A stretch of 64,000 nt of DNA from Thalassotalea sp. ND16A (GCF_000764205.1 NZ_JQDZ01000114.1:44851-108850), one strand, 5' to 3'; counted from the stretch's first letter, positions 35,908-45,100 are shown. The notes: generated by a model not told the origin, from the letters alone. Numbers and translations are program-made.

Positions 35908-37251
35908 ATGAACGAGAACTGGTTGCAAAGACGATTACCGAACAGCTCCTCCAGACAGCAAGATCATCGCTCCCCGTTTCAACGTGATCGTGCCCGTATA
36001 TTGCATTCTGCCGCATTTCGGCGCCTACAAGCAAAAACTCAGGTAATGGGCATTGGCCAAAGTGATTTTTATCGTACCCGCTTAACCCACTCTCTGGAAG
36101 CCGCACAGATTGGCTCAGGCATTACCGCACAATTGCGTTCTAAATTTGGCGATCAGTGCCAACAATTATTGCCTCGCGAAGACTCATTGATCGAAGCCAT
36201 ATGTCTGGCTCATGATATTGGCCATCCACCCTTTGGCCATGGTGGTGAAGTCGCATTAAATTTCATGATGCACAGTTTTGGCGGTTTTGAAGGCAATGGC
36301 CAAACCTTTAGAATAGTGACTAAACTCGAACCTTATACCGAACATTTTGGTATGAATTTAAGCCGCCGAACCTTACTCGGTTTAATGAAATACCCTCAAA
36401 TAATCGACCGATTAGCCTGTCCGCAAGTACCGGCTGCACCGGTAAACTTTCGCCAATTAAAAGCCGGTGACTGGCACCCACCAAAGGGCCTATATGCCGA
36501 CGATAGCGAACTGCTCGAGTGGGTACTGGCGCCATTATCGACGGATGACAAAAATCAATTCCAAAAAATAAGTGTGAAAACCAATAAACATCATAGAACC
36601 CAATTTAAATCTTTTGATTGCTCGATTATGGAGCTGGCCGACGATATCGCTTATGGTATTCATGACATGGAAGATGCGATAGTCACCGGCGTAGTGGGTA
36701 AAGACAGTTTCATCGAGCATGTGGTGAAGCCGTTAACACAACTTAACGATAATTGGTTAAATGAGCTTATAAAAAGCCTTGCCGATAAGTTGTTTTCTCA
36801 TCAGCACCATTTACAAAAAGATGCCATTGGCGCGCTGGTGAACTACTTAATTACGGCGATTGAACTAATCGATTTGAATGAAACTAAGGATTGCGATTTT
36901 GCCGAGCCGCTATTACGTTTTAACGCCGCTTTACCAGAAATACAGGCGCAAGCATTAAAAGTGTGTAAAGATTATGTCTACAAATTTGTGATTAAAAAAA
37001 CCGACATTCAGCGAATGGAATATAAAGGGCAGCAAATTGTCATGGAATTATTTGAAGCCTTCGCCAGCGATCCACAACGCTTGTTACCCGATTCAACGTG
37101 TCAACGTTGGCTGCTCGCCTGCGAGAACAGCCAAAACCCACAGCGCGTTATCGCCGATTATTTATCCGGCATGACCGACGAATTTGCCACCAAAGTGTAT
37201 AACAGTTTATTTTTGGCTAACGGTCTTAGTATCAAAGAAGAAAATTATTAA
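35908..37251 (+). CDS. dGTPase-family HD phosphohydrolase (anti-phage dNTPase type)
   Basis: The 447-aa HD-domain protein hydrolyses deoxynucleotide triphosphates in characterised relatives. Metal ligands: H61 in RTRLTHSLEAAQIG, H102-D103 in CLAHDIGHPPFGHGGE and D245 in ELADDIAYGIHDMED. The conserved opening RSPFQRDRARILHSAAFRRL (21-40) is the dGTPase signature. I start at the ATG at 35908 (AAGGATCACAGC before it); an ATG at 35854 would add 18 poor residues. Members close to this in Shewanella and Vibrio have been described as defence enzymes that drain dGTP/dNTPs during phage infection; whether this one does so is inference. Confidence 0.82.
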   Translation: MNENWLQRRLPNSSSRQQDHRSPFQRDRARILHSAAFRRLQAKTQVMGIGQSDFYRTRLTHSLEAAQIGSGITAQLRSKFGDQCQQLLPREDSLIEAICLAHDIGHPPFGHGGEVALNFMMHSFGGFEGNGQTFRIVTKLEPYTEHFGMNLSRRTLLGLMKYPQIIDRLACPQVPAAPVNFRQLKAGDWHPPKGLYADDSELLEWVLAPLSTDDKNQFQKISVKTNKHHRTQFKSFDCSIMELADDIAYGIHDMEDAIVTGVVGKDSFIEHVVKPLTQLNDNWLNELIKSLADKLFSHQHHLQKDAIGALVNYLITAIELIDLNETKDCDFAEPLLRFNAALPEIQAQALKVCKDYVYKFVIKKTDIQRMEYKGQQIVMELFEAFASDPQRLLPDSTCQRWLLACENSQNPQRVIADYLSGMTDEFATKVYNSLFLANGLSIKEENY

Positions 37252-37289
37252 CTCAAGTAATGGACTAAGGCTTGTACTTTGTAGCTTAA

Positions 37290-38396
37290 TTATATCGGCT
37301 TGATAATTTGCGCTGCATTTTCGTTGCCAATAAGCTGGTCAAACTCTTCGGCCAACCGTTCACTCTCATCAATAACCGATTGCCAATATTTTATCCGCTC
37401 AGCCTCGGTTAATTGAGTAAAATCTTTTCTGTCAGGAATTTTGCCAAACGGCAGTTTGTTGACAAACTCCGCGGTAGGCGCCAAAACAACGGTATTGTCA
37501 AAATGTTGCTTATTGGCAAAACGGTGTTTTATGTATTTATCAAACCAACCCGGTTTAAATTCATTATAAAAATGCGGGTACAATACTAACCCGCCTTGCT
37601 GATCATCTTTGATTTCTTGCTGTGCTTGGCTAGCATTTGAGCCTGGTAAAAAGCGCTGATCAAAATGATAATCAATAATACCACCATCACGATACATGCC
37701 CTTACCTGCTCCTTTGATATCGCGAACCCCATTAATGATCAACGGAATAGATCCAGTCGCCTGCAGCGCCTGTTCAGTATTGTGCTTGGTTAATGACACC
37801 ACTTTTGAGCGAATACCATCATCATAATCAAATGGAATATAACTATTGTCACTAGTAAAAATGACCCGTTGATAATAGTTACCCAGCTTTTTACGCTGTA
37901 ATCGATTCCCGGCAGCTGAAGCTATTAAGCCGGGTATTTGCAGTGCTTTGTGTTCATATCGCGTTAACCCTGTTGATTTGGCAACGATAATGTTCGACTT
38001 AATCAAAGGGTTAGTGGCTATTTCAACCGCGCCCCGGCTGGCTAAAACATCCGCCAACATTTGTTCACTGGCACGAGTGACTTGGTCTTTATCCGCGTTC
38101 AATGGATACGATAAATGCGAATAAGCATGGATCAAGCGATTAATGGCCGCGAGTGGATTTTGTTGTGCATAACAAGCAAAGCGCCAGGCACCCGCAGACG
38201 AGCCTAACGTATACAGAGTACTAGTTCGTGATTTAAAAAATTCGCCACAAAAATAACGATCTAAACCGGCTAAGACAAACCATTTAGGGCCACCACTGGC
38301 GCCTACCATCATTTTTATTTGCTCTTGGCTAATGCCCTGCTCTTTTATTTGCGCTAATGCAGATGGTCCTGCATATACAGCTAACGCTTTGGTCAT
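37290..38396 (-). CDS. Patatin-like phospholipase
   Basis: The 368-aa protein has the patatin oxyanion-hole block VGASGGPKWF (31-40), the nucleophile elbow GSSAG with S67, and a later DGG (in KGMYRDGGIIDYHF) holding the catalytic Asp. No signal peptide, so probably cytoplasmic or injected. It hydrolyses acyl esters of phospholipids in relatives. A duplicated copy of its first 40 codons lies at 41265-41390, beyond an insertion of two lipoprotein genes. Confidence 0.85.
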   Translation of the reverse strand: MTKALAVYAGPSALAQIKEQGISQEQIKMMVGASGGPKWFVLAGLDRYFCGEFFKSRTSTLYTLGSSAGAWRFACYAQQNPLAAINRLIHAYSHLSYPLNADKDQVTRASEQMLADVLASRGAVEIATNPLIKSNIIVAKSTGLTRYEHKALQIPGLIASAAGNRLQRKKLGNYYQRVIFTSDNSYIPFDYDDGIRSKVVSLTKHNTEQALQATGSIPLIINGVRDIKGAGKGMYRDGGIIDYHFDQRFLPGSNASQAQQEIKDDQQGGLVLYPHFYNEFKPGWFDKYIKHRFANKQHFDNTVVLAPTAEFVNKLPFGKIPDRKDFTQLTEAERIKYWQSVIDESERLAEEFDQLIGNENAAQIIKPI

Positions 38397-38690
38397 ATTA
38401 AAGTTTACCTAGATGATTTAGATTAGTTCCTTTCGAGAAAACAATAACTTTGGATATTAACTCAATTTCCTAAGCGTCCTCCTAGCTTATGAGAAGGATG
38501 GTTTCATAAATGCCATAATATTCCATACATCAGATGAAATATCAAAGAGTTTTATCTTTGAATCAGTGATTAATACGGACAAATAAATGTACTTAAATCT
38601 TTATGATTTGATTTAATTATTGATTTTAACATACTGTTTTAATTAAACTATGTGGTGTAAAAACGAATTAAATAATAATAAAGGAAAAAT

Positions 38691-39221
38691 ATGAAATTCA
38701 AATTACTTGCTCTAATGGCTACTTTTCTAACAGGCTGTGCCTCAGGACCTAAAGTCGACTTATATTCACATAGTGATCCAATTCAATTCTCTAAACAACT
38801 TATTAGTGATAAATCAGTTGGAATGGATGGAATGATTGCAGTAGCAACCTCTAGTTCAAATACAACCGAAAATACTGAATTCTATACAACTCAATTTCAT
38901 AATCAATATGGCAAAACAAAAGATACCCTAGGTAGCTACCGAAAATGGTGCAACATTAGAGGTGGAAGTTATAATGAAATGATTATGGGAGGTTTTGGAG
39001 TTTATCAAATAGGATGCATTGATAAAAAAACTGCTGCGATGATTTATATAGGTTATGTTCAAGAATATCGATTTGAATTAACTGGTGGCGGTAAATATAG
39101 CACTATGAACCGTTTTCTTATAGCTAAAACATTACCTGAACAAAATGATAAAACAGCCATGACCGAAGCTGCAGCCGAATTTAAAAAGCATTGGGTTAAA
39201 TGGAGAAGAGATTCATATTAG
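38691..39221 (+). CDS. Hypothetical lipoprotein, 176 aa
   Basis: Lipobox LTGC with Cys16 (MKFKLLALMATFLTGCASGP). The mature part has Cys at WCNIRGG and QIGCID, perhaps a disulfide, and ends in a basic helix (FKKHWVKWRRDSY). AAGGAAAAAT precedes the ATG. No family recognised. It lies in the segment inserted beside patatin. Confidence 0.7.
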   Translation: MKFKLLALMATFLTGCASGPKVDLYSHSDPIQFSKQLISDKSVGMDGMIAVATSSSNTTENTEFYTTQFHNQYGKTKDTLGSYRKWCNIRGGSYNEMIMGGFGVYQIGCIDKKTAAMIYIGYVQEYRFELTGGGKYSTMNRFLIAKTLPEQNDKTAMTEAAAEFKKHWVKWRRDSY

Positions 39222-39261
39222 ATAATAAGTGTTGTAAAAACTCATTAACTTAGCAGCTAAT

Positions 39262-39299
39262 ACCACAATTCTCTTGGTTATGAAGAATTGTGGTTTTTA
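39262..39299 (+). terminator. Terminator of the 176-aa lipoprotein gene
   Basis: ACCACAATTCT and AGAATTGTGGT form an 11-bp perfect stem with an 11-base loop, followed by TTTTTA. The rest of the gap to 39533 is AT-rich and shows no gene. Confidence 0.75.
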
Positions 39300-39533
39300 T
39301 GGTGTTATAAAAAATTAATATTATTCAGAACTATACTCACAGAGTAATAACCTATTAAATTTGAATGTCGGTGTTTAGCTATACAAAGACAACCATTTTA
39401 CTGAGGGAAACTTACTTTATTAAAAACCCCAAGAACAAACTAAGAACAAAAAATATTAACTCAAATTAAAAGTGAAAGAGAGTCAAACCAAAGCAGGTAG
39501 CTATCACTCATATTTGAGCTGTTATAAGTTTTA

Positions 39534-40934
39534 TTATAAAGTGCTTTCGACTTTATCTGTGTTAAGTATAGAATTATAGTAAGCCTTAGAGCGCTCAACA
39601 ATTTCAACTAACAATTCTTCAGCAATTATAGGTTCCATCAATACTTTCTCACCAAATAAATAAAGGTTATACGGCTCATCTCTTTTAACCTTACCGCTAT
39701 AAAAACGAATTTTACTTAAGTTAAAGGTACAAGTTCCTTTTGGATTGACAACAAAAGCTTTCGTTTCGCTATCTCGACTACAATCTTTATATATAACGTG
39801 AATGGCTCCTGAACGTGTATTTTTGTGTGCACCTGAGAATTTAGAACCATCAAGCTCTACAGTTGATAAAAAATTATCTTCTTCAATAAATAATGGCTCA
39901 TTTGACGTATTGTTAACCGTAATGGTTAAATCACTCTCAAAATATTTTCCATCGTGAGAATTCGAAATTTTAGACGATATCTCTGATATATATTCATTAG
40001 TGAATTTTTTAGCTATATGATATCTATCACTATTTCTCAAATAGTACGACAGTTTTTTCTCTCCAGTGAATAAATCCTCATAGCTCCTATAATTGTTAGA
40101 GGAATTTGTAGACCGAACCTCTCGTTTTACAAAGTATTTATAACCCGCAGGGGTGAAAGTAAAAAGCCTATAAAGTTCTTTTCCATCCGATTGAATTTTA
40201 ATAACTTTTAAAAAATCGAAATATGGGGTATTTCCAATATCATTAACTTTATTTTTTTCAGGAATAAAAGAAGGACGCTTTTTATAGTTATCGCATATAA
40301 CTACTCTATTCGATGAAGTTTGTATTTTATTATTTAATGAATAACTTGAAATTAATCTTTGTTTTTTTTCAAGATGCATCGTCCCATCAAAGATTCTATA
40401 CAAACCTAATTTTGATATTTCGTTTAAAGGAATTCTAGATTTAATTAAAGTTTCAATTTCAAGGAATTGCCTTTTAATTAAGTAATCATCCCAACCAGAT
40501 CCAAACCCCATTTCATTAAACATTGTATTTATTAACGTTTGTTCAGGGGGGATTGGACCTCGATATGAGTTCTTTTCAAATAGTACTTCAGCATATAAAG
40601 CGTCATTAACTTGAATCGGATTACCTATTATTGATTCATAATTTCCGATATAAACCTGTTTATTTGATGAACGACAAACTCGGCTCGATAATGTGTCAAA
40701 ATGATAAGGATATTCAGGTAAATCTACATATTTAAAACGTTCCGTCTCTTGCACTTCAACATTATGTTTAATGGCATATGTGTTTAAAACTTCAGGATAC
40801 GTTTTAACATTAAGATTCAATACCTGGTCATGATATTTCTTTACATCTTGAGGGTTTTCTTCTTGAGTGGTTTTACAACCCGACATTAAAGCGATTAAAC
40901 TAAAAGTAATTAATATTCTTTTTAATATTTTCAT
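39534..40934 (-). CDS. Hypothetical lipoprotein, about 466 aa
   Basis: Signal peptide with lipobox (KILKRILITFSLIALMSGC, Cys about 20 from the chosen ATG). I chose the ATG at 40934, which starts right before the basic stretch KILKR. ATGs at 40940 and 40946 are equally possible, and one at 41063 would put 43 residues before the signal peptide. The mature protein has an N-terminal mixed region (NVKTYPEVLNTYAIKHNVEV) and a C-terminal beta-rich part with two Cys (DCSRDSETK, KGTCTFNLS). No family recognised. Codon use is AT-rich, as in the rest of the insertion. Confidence 0.65.
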   Translation of the reverse strand: MKILKRILITFSLIALMSGCKTTQEENPQDVKKYHDQVLNLNVKTYPEVLNTYAIKHNVEVQETERFKYVDLPEYPYHFDTLSSRVCRSSNKQVYIGNYESIIGNPIQVNDALYAEVLFEKNSYRGPIPPEQTLINTMFNEMGFGSGWDDYLIKRQFLEIETLIKSRIPLNEISKLGLYRIFDGTMHLEKKQRLISSYSLNNKIQTSSNRVVICDNYKKRPSFIPEKNKVNDIGNTPYFDFLKVIKIQSDGKELYRLFTFTPAGYKYFVKREVRSTNSSNNYRSYEDLFTGEKKLSYYLRNSDRYHIAKKFTNEYISEISSKISNSHDGKYFESDLTITVNNTSNEPLFIEEDNFLSTVELDGSKFSGAHKNTRSGAIHVIYKDCSRDSETKAFVVNPKGTCTFNLSKIRFYSGKVKRDEPYNLYLFGEKVLMEPIIAEELLVEIVERSKAYYNSILNTDKVESTL

Positions 40935-41264
40935 TGGCATATCCATATTTCTAATTAATGATTCAGGAAAACACTTAATTGTTATTATAAAGTGGAGACT
41001 AAATCCCATGGATTTTAAGTTACTAAAAATAATGGTACTTTTCAATAAGTTAATCGTTATCATGATTTATATTTGAAATTATAACGCTCGAGAAAGAGCA
41101 TTGTCACTAAGGTACTATTTTTCATCAATTTAACAAAATAAATAGATGGACATTTAAGAATTATGCTCATAGATTAACCAATCAATTTAGTTTGGCATTA
41201 TTTGTTAATATTAATGATTTGGATTTTCTTTTGATTAACACTGTAAAAGTCGGTGTATGGTAAT
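40935..41264. other. AT-rich gap, no gene seen
   Basis: No convincing reading frame, tRNA or hairpin was found. It should contain the promoter of the 466-aa lipoprotein gene and the right-hand junction of the inserted segment. Confidence 0.4.
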
Positions 41265-41390
41265 TTAATTAAACCATTTAGGGCCACCACTGGCGCCTAC
41301 CATCATTTGAATTTGCTCTTGGCTAAGGCCCTGCTCTTTTATTTGCGCTAATGCAGATGGTCCTGCATATACAGCTAACGCCTTTGTCAC
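41265..41390 (-). pseudogene. Duplicated 5' fragment of the patatin gene
   Basis: From a GTG at 41390 it reads VTKALAVYAGPSALAQIKEQ and continues to GASGGPKWF, then N and a TAA stop. This is residues 1-40 of the patatin at 37290-38396 with I22 and K28 changed to L and Q. The fragment sits directly downstream of the VOC gene, so it probably marks the original left-hand neighbour of patatin before the insertion. Confidence 0.85.
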
Positions 41391-41447
41391 GTTACAGCTT
41401 TCCTTGTTAATAGGTATTAGTGTTGGTATTAATCAACTTAGTATCAA

Positions 41448-41828
41448 TTACTTTTTATAGTACAGGGCACAAATGGCACCGGCGGGGTCTTTAATTACCA
41501 CATATTTGTCATCACCGCCCATCGATTTAACGTCGGTCAATAGCTCGCCACCGTTAGCCAGCACTGCGGCAATTGATTTATCAATATCAGCCACGATAAA
41601 ATATGCCATCCACACCGGTGGTAAATCGGCATTTACTCCAGTGGCGTGGCAAACCCCGGCTTGTGGCGTACCATCGCTGACTCGATTCATCGAGTAATCA
41701 TCGTAACTGCCCATACTACAAGCTTCTACTTGCCAGCCAACCACATCCTGATAAAAATCCTTAACCGTATCTGCATCTTTCACGGTTAGATCTAACCAGG
41801 CCATGTCGCCAATATTACTATTTTCCAT
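41448..41828 (-). CDS. VOC family (glyoxalase/bleomycin-resistance fold) protein
   Basis: The 126-aa protein is a two-module VOC protein: GDMAWLDLTVKDADTVKDFY, with VVGWQVE in the first half and WMAYFIVADIDKSIAAVLAN, with GGELLTDVKSMGG in the second, ending VIKDPAGAICALYYKK. It resembles the bacterial single-unit VOC proteins of unknown substrate. It lies upstream of the protein kinase's end, same strand. Confidence 0.75.
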   Translation of the reverse strand: MENSNIGDMAWLDLTVKDADTVKDFYQDVVGWQVEACSMGSYDDYSMNRVSDGTPQAGVCHATGVNADLPPVWMAYFIVADIDKSIAAVLANGGELLTDVKSMGGDDKYVVIKDPAGAICALYYKK

Positions 41829-41868
41829 CTGTTATGCCTCTGTTGTGATCAATTAAGTTAGTGCTTTG

Positions 41869-43704
41869 CTATTGCAACAGCTTTGGATTTTTCGGGTAAA
41901 ACTCATCCGTTGCCTGATTTCTGTGCTCAAAGAAACGGGTATCTTTATAAGGTAGTTTCATAAAACCTGAAATGCCAATACCTTTAATCGTCGGCAGTAA
42001 TGCCAAGATGTCGGTTAAGCATTGCTCAAATTCGGCCTGTTTATCGTGATTAAGCAGCATTAAATAACTGTGAATTTTACAATGGGTTTCCAGCAATTCG
42101 AAAATGATACAACCGGTATGATGAATCAAATTCATCTTCGCCAATACCGCCATAATTTCTTCCGGTAAATGCAGGTATTCATCCGGGTCGACACCATCTT
42201 CAAAGTAAGAATGCAATTGGCTGGCATTATCGACTTCGACCAGTTTACTCACCTCAAAGCTCAGCTTTTGCCCTTGATGGGCGATAAATGGCCGCTCTTT
42301 ATTTTTCCGCTCGACATGCAGGGTATCACGGGCGTTAAAAAAGCAAGATTTAAACATGCCAACGCGAAAAACCCCGCGAGCCAGCGTTACCATGTTATTC
42401 ACCGCCGATTTAAATGAGTATTCCAATAAGGGATCGAACAAGGTCAAATTAGAATCGACATAAACCCCGTCTTTTTCCCAACGGATCGCCAAGCCTCCCA
42501 CCACAGGGAATTTAGCTAAGCGACTGACCGCGGCAATAAATGCCTTTTCCGTATCGCCCATCCCCACCAGAAAATTTTTGTAATACTTTTCCAGTTGCAC
42601 ATCATCAACATCAATCAGGCTTTCTTTGTCAGCCTGTTCGCGTAAAAAGGATTTACGAGAACCATAACCAACGGTATCAATTTCCTCGTCATGGCTGCGC
42701 TGCCAAACCGGGATCAAGGCATCAACCACAGCCAATGTTGGTTTATCGGCTAACACCAGGTTTTTAAGCAAAGATAAATTGTTAAACAAATAGTCCCCTG
42801 CTTCTTTGCGCAAGCGTTCATCTTCGCCAAGCATGCCATCCAAAGCTTTCGCCAACATTTTCGGCAAGCCCAGTGAAGACGCAGTGATCACCTTATAACC
42901 ATAACGGCACGACTGACCTGAAGCCAGCGCATATATGGTGGCAGCCATGCCTTGTTCATCAAAACGAGGGGATGATAAGCCACCATTTAACTGCTCTTCA
43001 CCGATAAAATAAATATCGCCCATGCGCGAATTGGTATGTTGTAAATCACCACTCATTAAATCCATCACATTATTGGCGGTGCTGTGACCATCTTTATCCG
43101 TTTGCGCCCACACCGAAGACCCCCAGTCAATCAACTGTATCTGGCCATTGGTTTCATCGAACACGATATTCGAGGGTTTAATATCTCCATGCACTATCGG
43201 TTTGTTTTTGGTGTTGTTGCTTGGATCGCGGATGAACTGTAACAGTTCAATTAACTGGATGGTGATCGAAACAACTTGCTCTACCGCCAAAGGCCCTTGC
43301 TGGTGTGAGATGACATCCAAATCGTGGCCAGGAGCCCGGCTCATATGCAAAATAGACTGGCGTTTTATTTTTAAATATTCAATTAATTTCGGAATGTGGT
43401 GATGTGCTAGCATCGCTTGCATTTCGGCTTCATCGCTTAAGCGGTCTTGCACATGTTGCGGCAAATTGGCGCGTGAAAATTTAAACACTTGCTGTCTGCC
43501 CACATCATTTTCACCACAAAACACAAACCCATAAGCGCCTTTACCAAGCAACTCAACGTCTTGATAACCCAGTTGATGTAATTGGCTTTTACATAAATCA
43601 ATCCAATGTTTTAACTTGGCGGCATCTTTGTGGCTAAGCAAATAAATGGATTGATCTTCGGCAATATAGAAATGCTGTAATTTTTTTTCCGCCAAGGTAT
43701 TCAT
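41869..43704 (-). CDS. Cytoplasmic Ser/Thr protein kinase-like protein with large unknown C-terminal region
   Basis: The 611-aa protein has no membrane helix. A kinase domain spans about 50-310, with the Gly loop GKGAYGFV (54-61), the probable ATP lysine K76 (VFKFSR), the catalytic loop VHGDIKPSNIVF with D174, and DWG (193-195) in place of DFG. The residues needed for catalysis seem present. The C-terminal 300 residues (for example GGLAIRWEKDGVYVDSNLTL, then EYLHLPEEIMAVLAKMNLI) match no domain I know. Substrate unknown; it stands between a VOC gene and an alpha/beta hydrolase gene on the same strand. Confidence 0.75.
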   Translation of the reverse strand: MNTLAEKKLQHFYIAEDQSIYLLSHKDAAKLKHWIDLCKSQLHQLGYQDVELLGKGAYGFVFCGENDVGRQQVFKFSRANLPQHVQDRLSDEAEMQAMLAHHHIPKLIEYLKIKRQSILHMSRAPGHDLDVISHQQGPLAVEQVVSITIQLIELLQFIRDPSNNTKNKPIVHGDIKPSNIVFDETNGQIQLIDWGSSVWAQTDKDGHSTANNVMDLMSGDLQHTNSRMGDIYFIGEEQLNGGLSSPRFDEQGMAATIYALASGQSCRYGYKVITASSLGLPKMLAKALDGMLGEDERLRKEAGDYLFNNLSLLKNLVLADKPTLAVVDALIPVWQRSHDEEIDTVGYGSRKSFLREQADKESLIDVDDVQLEKYYKNFLVGMGDTEKAFIAAVSRLAKFPVVGGLAIRWEKDGVYVDSNLTLFDPLLEYSFKSAVNNMVTLARGVFRVGMFKSCFFNARDTLHVERKNKERPFIAHQGQKLSFEVSKLVEVDNASQLHSYFEDGVDPDEYLHLPEEIMAVLAKMNLIHHTGCIIFELLETHCKIHSYLMLLNHDKQAEFEQCLTDILALLPTIKGIGISGFMKLPYKDTRFFEHRNQATDEFYPKNPKLLQ

Positions 43705-43737
43705 GCTCTCTTTTTACTGACTAAATACTGATACATA

Positions 43738-44433
43738 TTATAACTCTAGCCACGAATTTAGGTAATTTGCTAACTCTCTTGGTTTTTCCAATGGCAGCAT
43801 ATGGCCTGAACCAGAGGTATTAATGACCGACAATTTTGGGCTAGCCCCCGTAAGCTCATTAAACCATTGAGAATTCACCAATGGATCATTATCGCTATAA
43901 TAAAAATGAGTATGAAATGGTAACTGACCTATAGTTTGAGAAAGATCCGTCCTTGCTGACGTATATTGATACTGACTGATAAATTCGTCTTCACCGAGCT
44001 CACTATCCATGTTCAGGACGATATCTATCAAGCGCTCAGTTTGCTTGGTTTTATCAAACAAATTTACTACTCGATTCCGGCTAATGCCTTGGTAACCATA
44101 GGTTTTAACGAATTTTAAAATCTCATTTCGTTGCTGCAATTCATCAACAGGCAAACGAGCCGGGCTATTGGATATCACAAATAATTTCTCAATGCGCTCT
44201 GGATATAGCATCGAAAAATAGCTCGCAATATAGCCCCCTAGAGAGAAACCAATGAGGTTTACTTTATCACCGCCAAGTATATCGTTATAGTGCTCAGCCA
44301 GTTCCGTAAAATTCTTTCCCTGTGGTATATTCAAGTAAATCAGCTCAAGCGAGTGAGGCAAATACGGGATCAATTCTGCCCATAATTGCTCGTTGCACAT
44401 GGTTCCCGGAATTAAATATAACTTTTTACGCAA
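43738..44433 (-). CDS. Alpha/beta hydrolase
   Basis: The 231-aa protein has the nucleophile elbow GFSLGG with S64 (NLIGFSLGGYIAS), a probable acid in YYSDNDPLVNSQW and the histidine in TSGSGHMLPLEKP. The opening YLIPGTMCNEQLWAEL contains the oxyanion-hole region. Small esterase or BioH/MenH-like lipase; substrate unknown. It lies 33 bases upstream of the kinase gene on the same strand. Confidence 0.75.
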   Translation of the reverse strand: MRKKLYLIPGTMCNEQLWAELIPYLPHSLELIYLNIPQGKNFTELAEHYNDILGGDKVNLIGFSLGGYIASYFSMLYPERIEKLFVISNSPARLPVDELQQRNEILKFVKTYGYQGISRNRVVNLFDKTKQTERLIDIVLNMDSELGEDEFISQYQYTSARTDLSQTIGQLPFHTHFYYSDNDPLVNSQWFNELTGASPKLSVINTSGSGHMLPLEKPRELANYLNSWLEL

Positions 44434-44541
44434 AGGTGCTCCGAGAGTAATAACGCCATTTAAGGACGTTTATAATTATTGTCTAAAAGGTGAAGTGCAA
44501 CGAAACTTAGCCAATCTTCGGAGCTCATAGGATTAACAGGA

Positions 44542-44607
44542 TTATATTTTCCCATTTTTAGCTACATCCTTACAAAATGCAGCTGTCTGAGATGCCGATT
44601 GTGCCAT
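44542..44607 (-). pseudogene. Fragment of a DUF2750-like gene
   Basis: ATG at 44607 after AAGGAAATGCG, reading MAQSASQTAAFCKDVAKNGK and then I and TAA. Intact DUF2750 proteins begin similarly (..FY..V...GKVW.IRD) and are about 110-120 aa, so only the start survives. Beyond the stop, another frame reads NPVNPMSSEDWLSFVALHLL, which may be an unrelated joined piece. Confidence 0.4.
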
Positions 44608-44637
44608 CGCATTTCCTTAATTTACCTAATACCCATG

Positions 44638-45006
44638 CTACGTCATGCAGAAAAAGTTGAGTTTATTACCATCCAAGTCACGAAAGTAACCGGCATAAAA
44701 CCCTTGTCCTCTTGGTCCTGAAGGTCCTTCGTCGGTGGCACCAAGCTCAATGGCCTTCGCATACAATGCATCAACTTGCTGAGGGTTTTCGACAGCAAGC
44801 GCAACCATAACACCATTACCAGTGGTTGCGGAATCACCATTAAATGGTTTGGTAATAGCTAAACCAGGCTTATCTGGGTCAACGGCCCACGCGATAAAGG
44901 TTTCTTCTTCCATAAATCTTTTAGCACCAATTTCAGCTAGTAATTGATCATAAAATTTAGCGCCTCGTTGTAAATCGTTTGTACCTAAAGTTACGTATCC
45001 AATCAT
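44638..45006 (-). CDS. VOC family protein (glyoxalase-like)
   Basis: The 122-aa protein starts MIGYVTLGTNDLQRGAKFYD and ends RDLDGNKLNFFCMT, the usual first and last strands of a VOC module. The GPSGPRGQGFYAGYFRD segment is typical of the small VOC proteins close to YaeR/PA1353-type proteins. Probably a metal-binding dimer; substrate unknown. Confidence 0.8.
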   Translation of the reverse strand: MIGYVTLGTNDLQRGAKFYDQLLAEIGAKRFMEEETFIAWAVDPDKPGLAITKPFNGDSATTGNGVMVALAVENPQQVDALYAKAIELGATDEGPSGPRGQGFYAGYFRDLDGNKLNFFCMT

Positions 45007-45100
45007 TTTTAAGCCTCGTTTATTAAATTAAATTTCCAACGTTGTTAAGGTACAACATGCAACTGTATAAATAAACAGCTAAATTGATAATAAAAATAGT

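Larger units (their letters stand above)
38397..41264. other. Inserted AT-rich segment between two copies of the patatin 5' end
   Basis: The segment between the start of the patatin gene (38396) and the duplicated fragment (41265-41390) carries two lipoprotein genes of unknown family that face each other. It looks richer in A+T than its neighbours by eye. The two flanking copies are about 120 bp long, differ at roughly 6-8 positions, and lie 2,996 bases apart in the same orientation. This is consistent with a recent insertion at the patatin gene. Confidence 0.65.

Noticed and set aside
35908..37251. Multi-gene defence island around the dGTPase
   Set aside because: The neighbours are cmoAB, a LysR regulator and patatin; no nuclease, toxin, restriction or CBASS-type sensor gene accompanies it, and the patatin has no cyclase partner.
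38397..41390. Insertion sequence or integron-type cassette
   Set aside because: No transposase, integrase or terminal inverted repeat was found; the only flanking repeat is coding sequence of the patatin gene.
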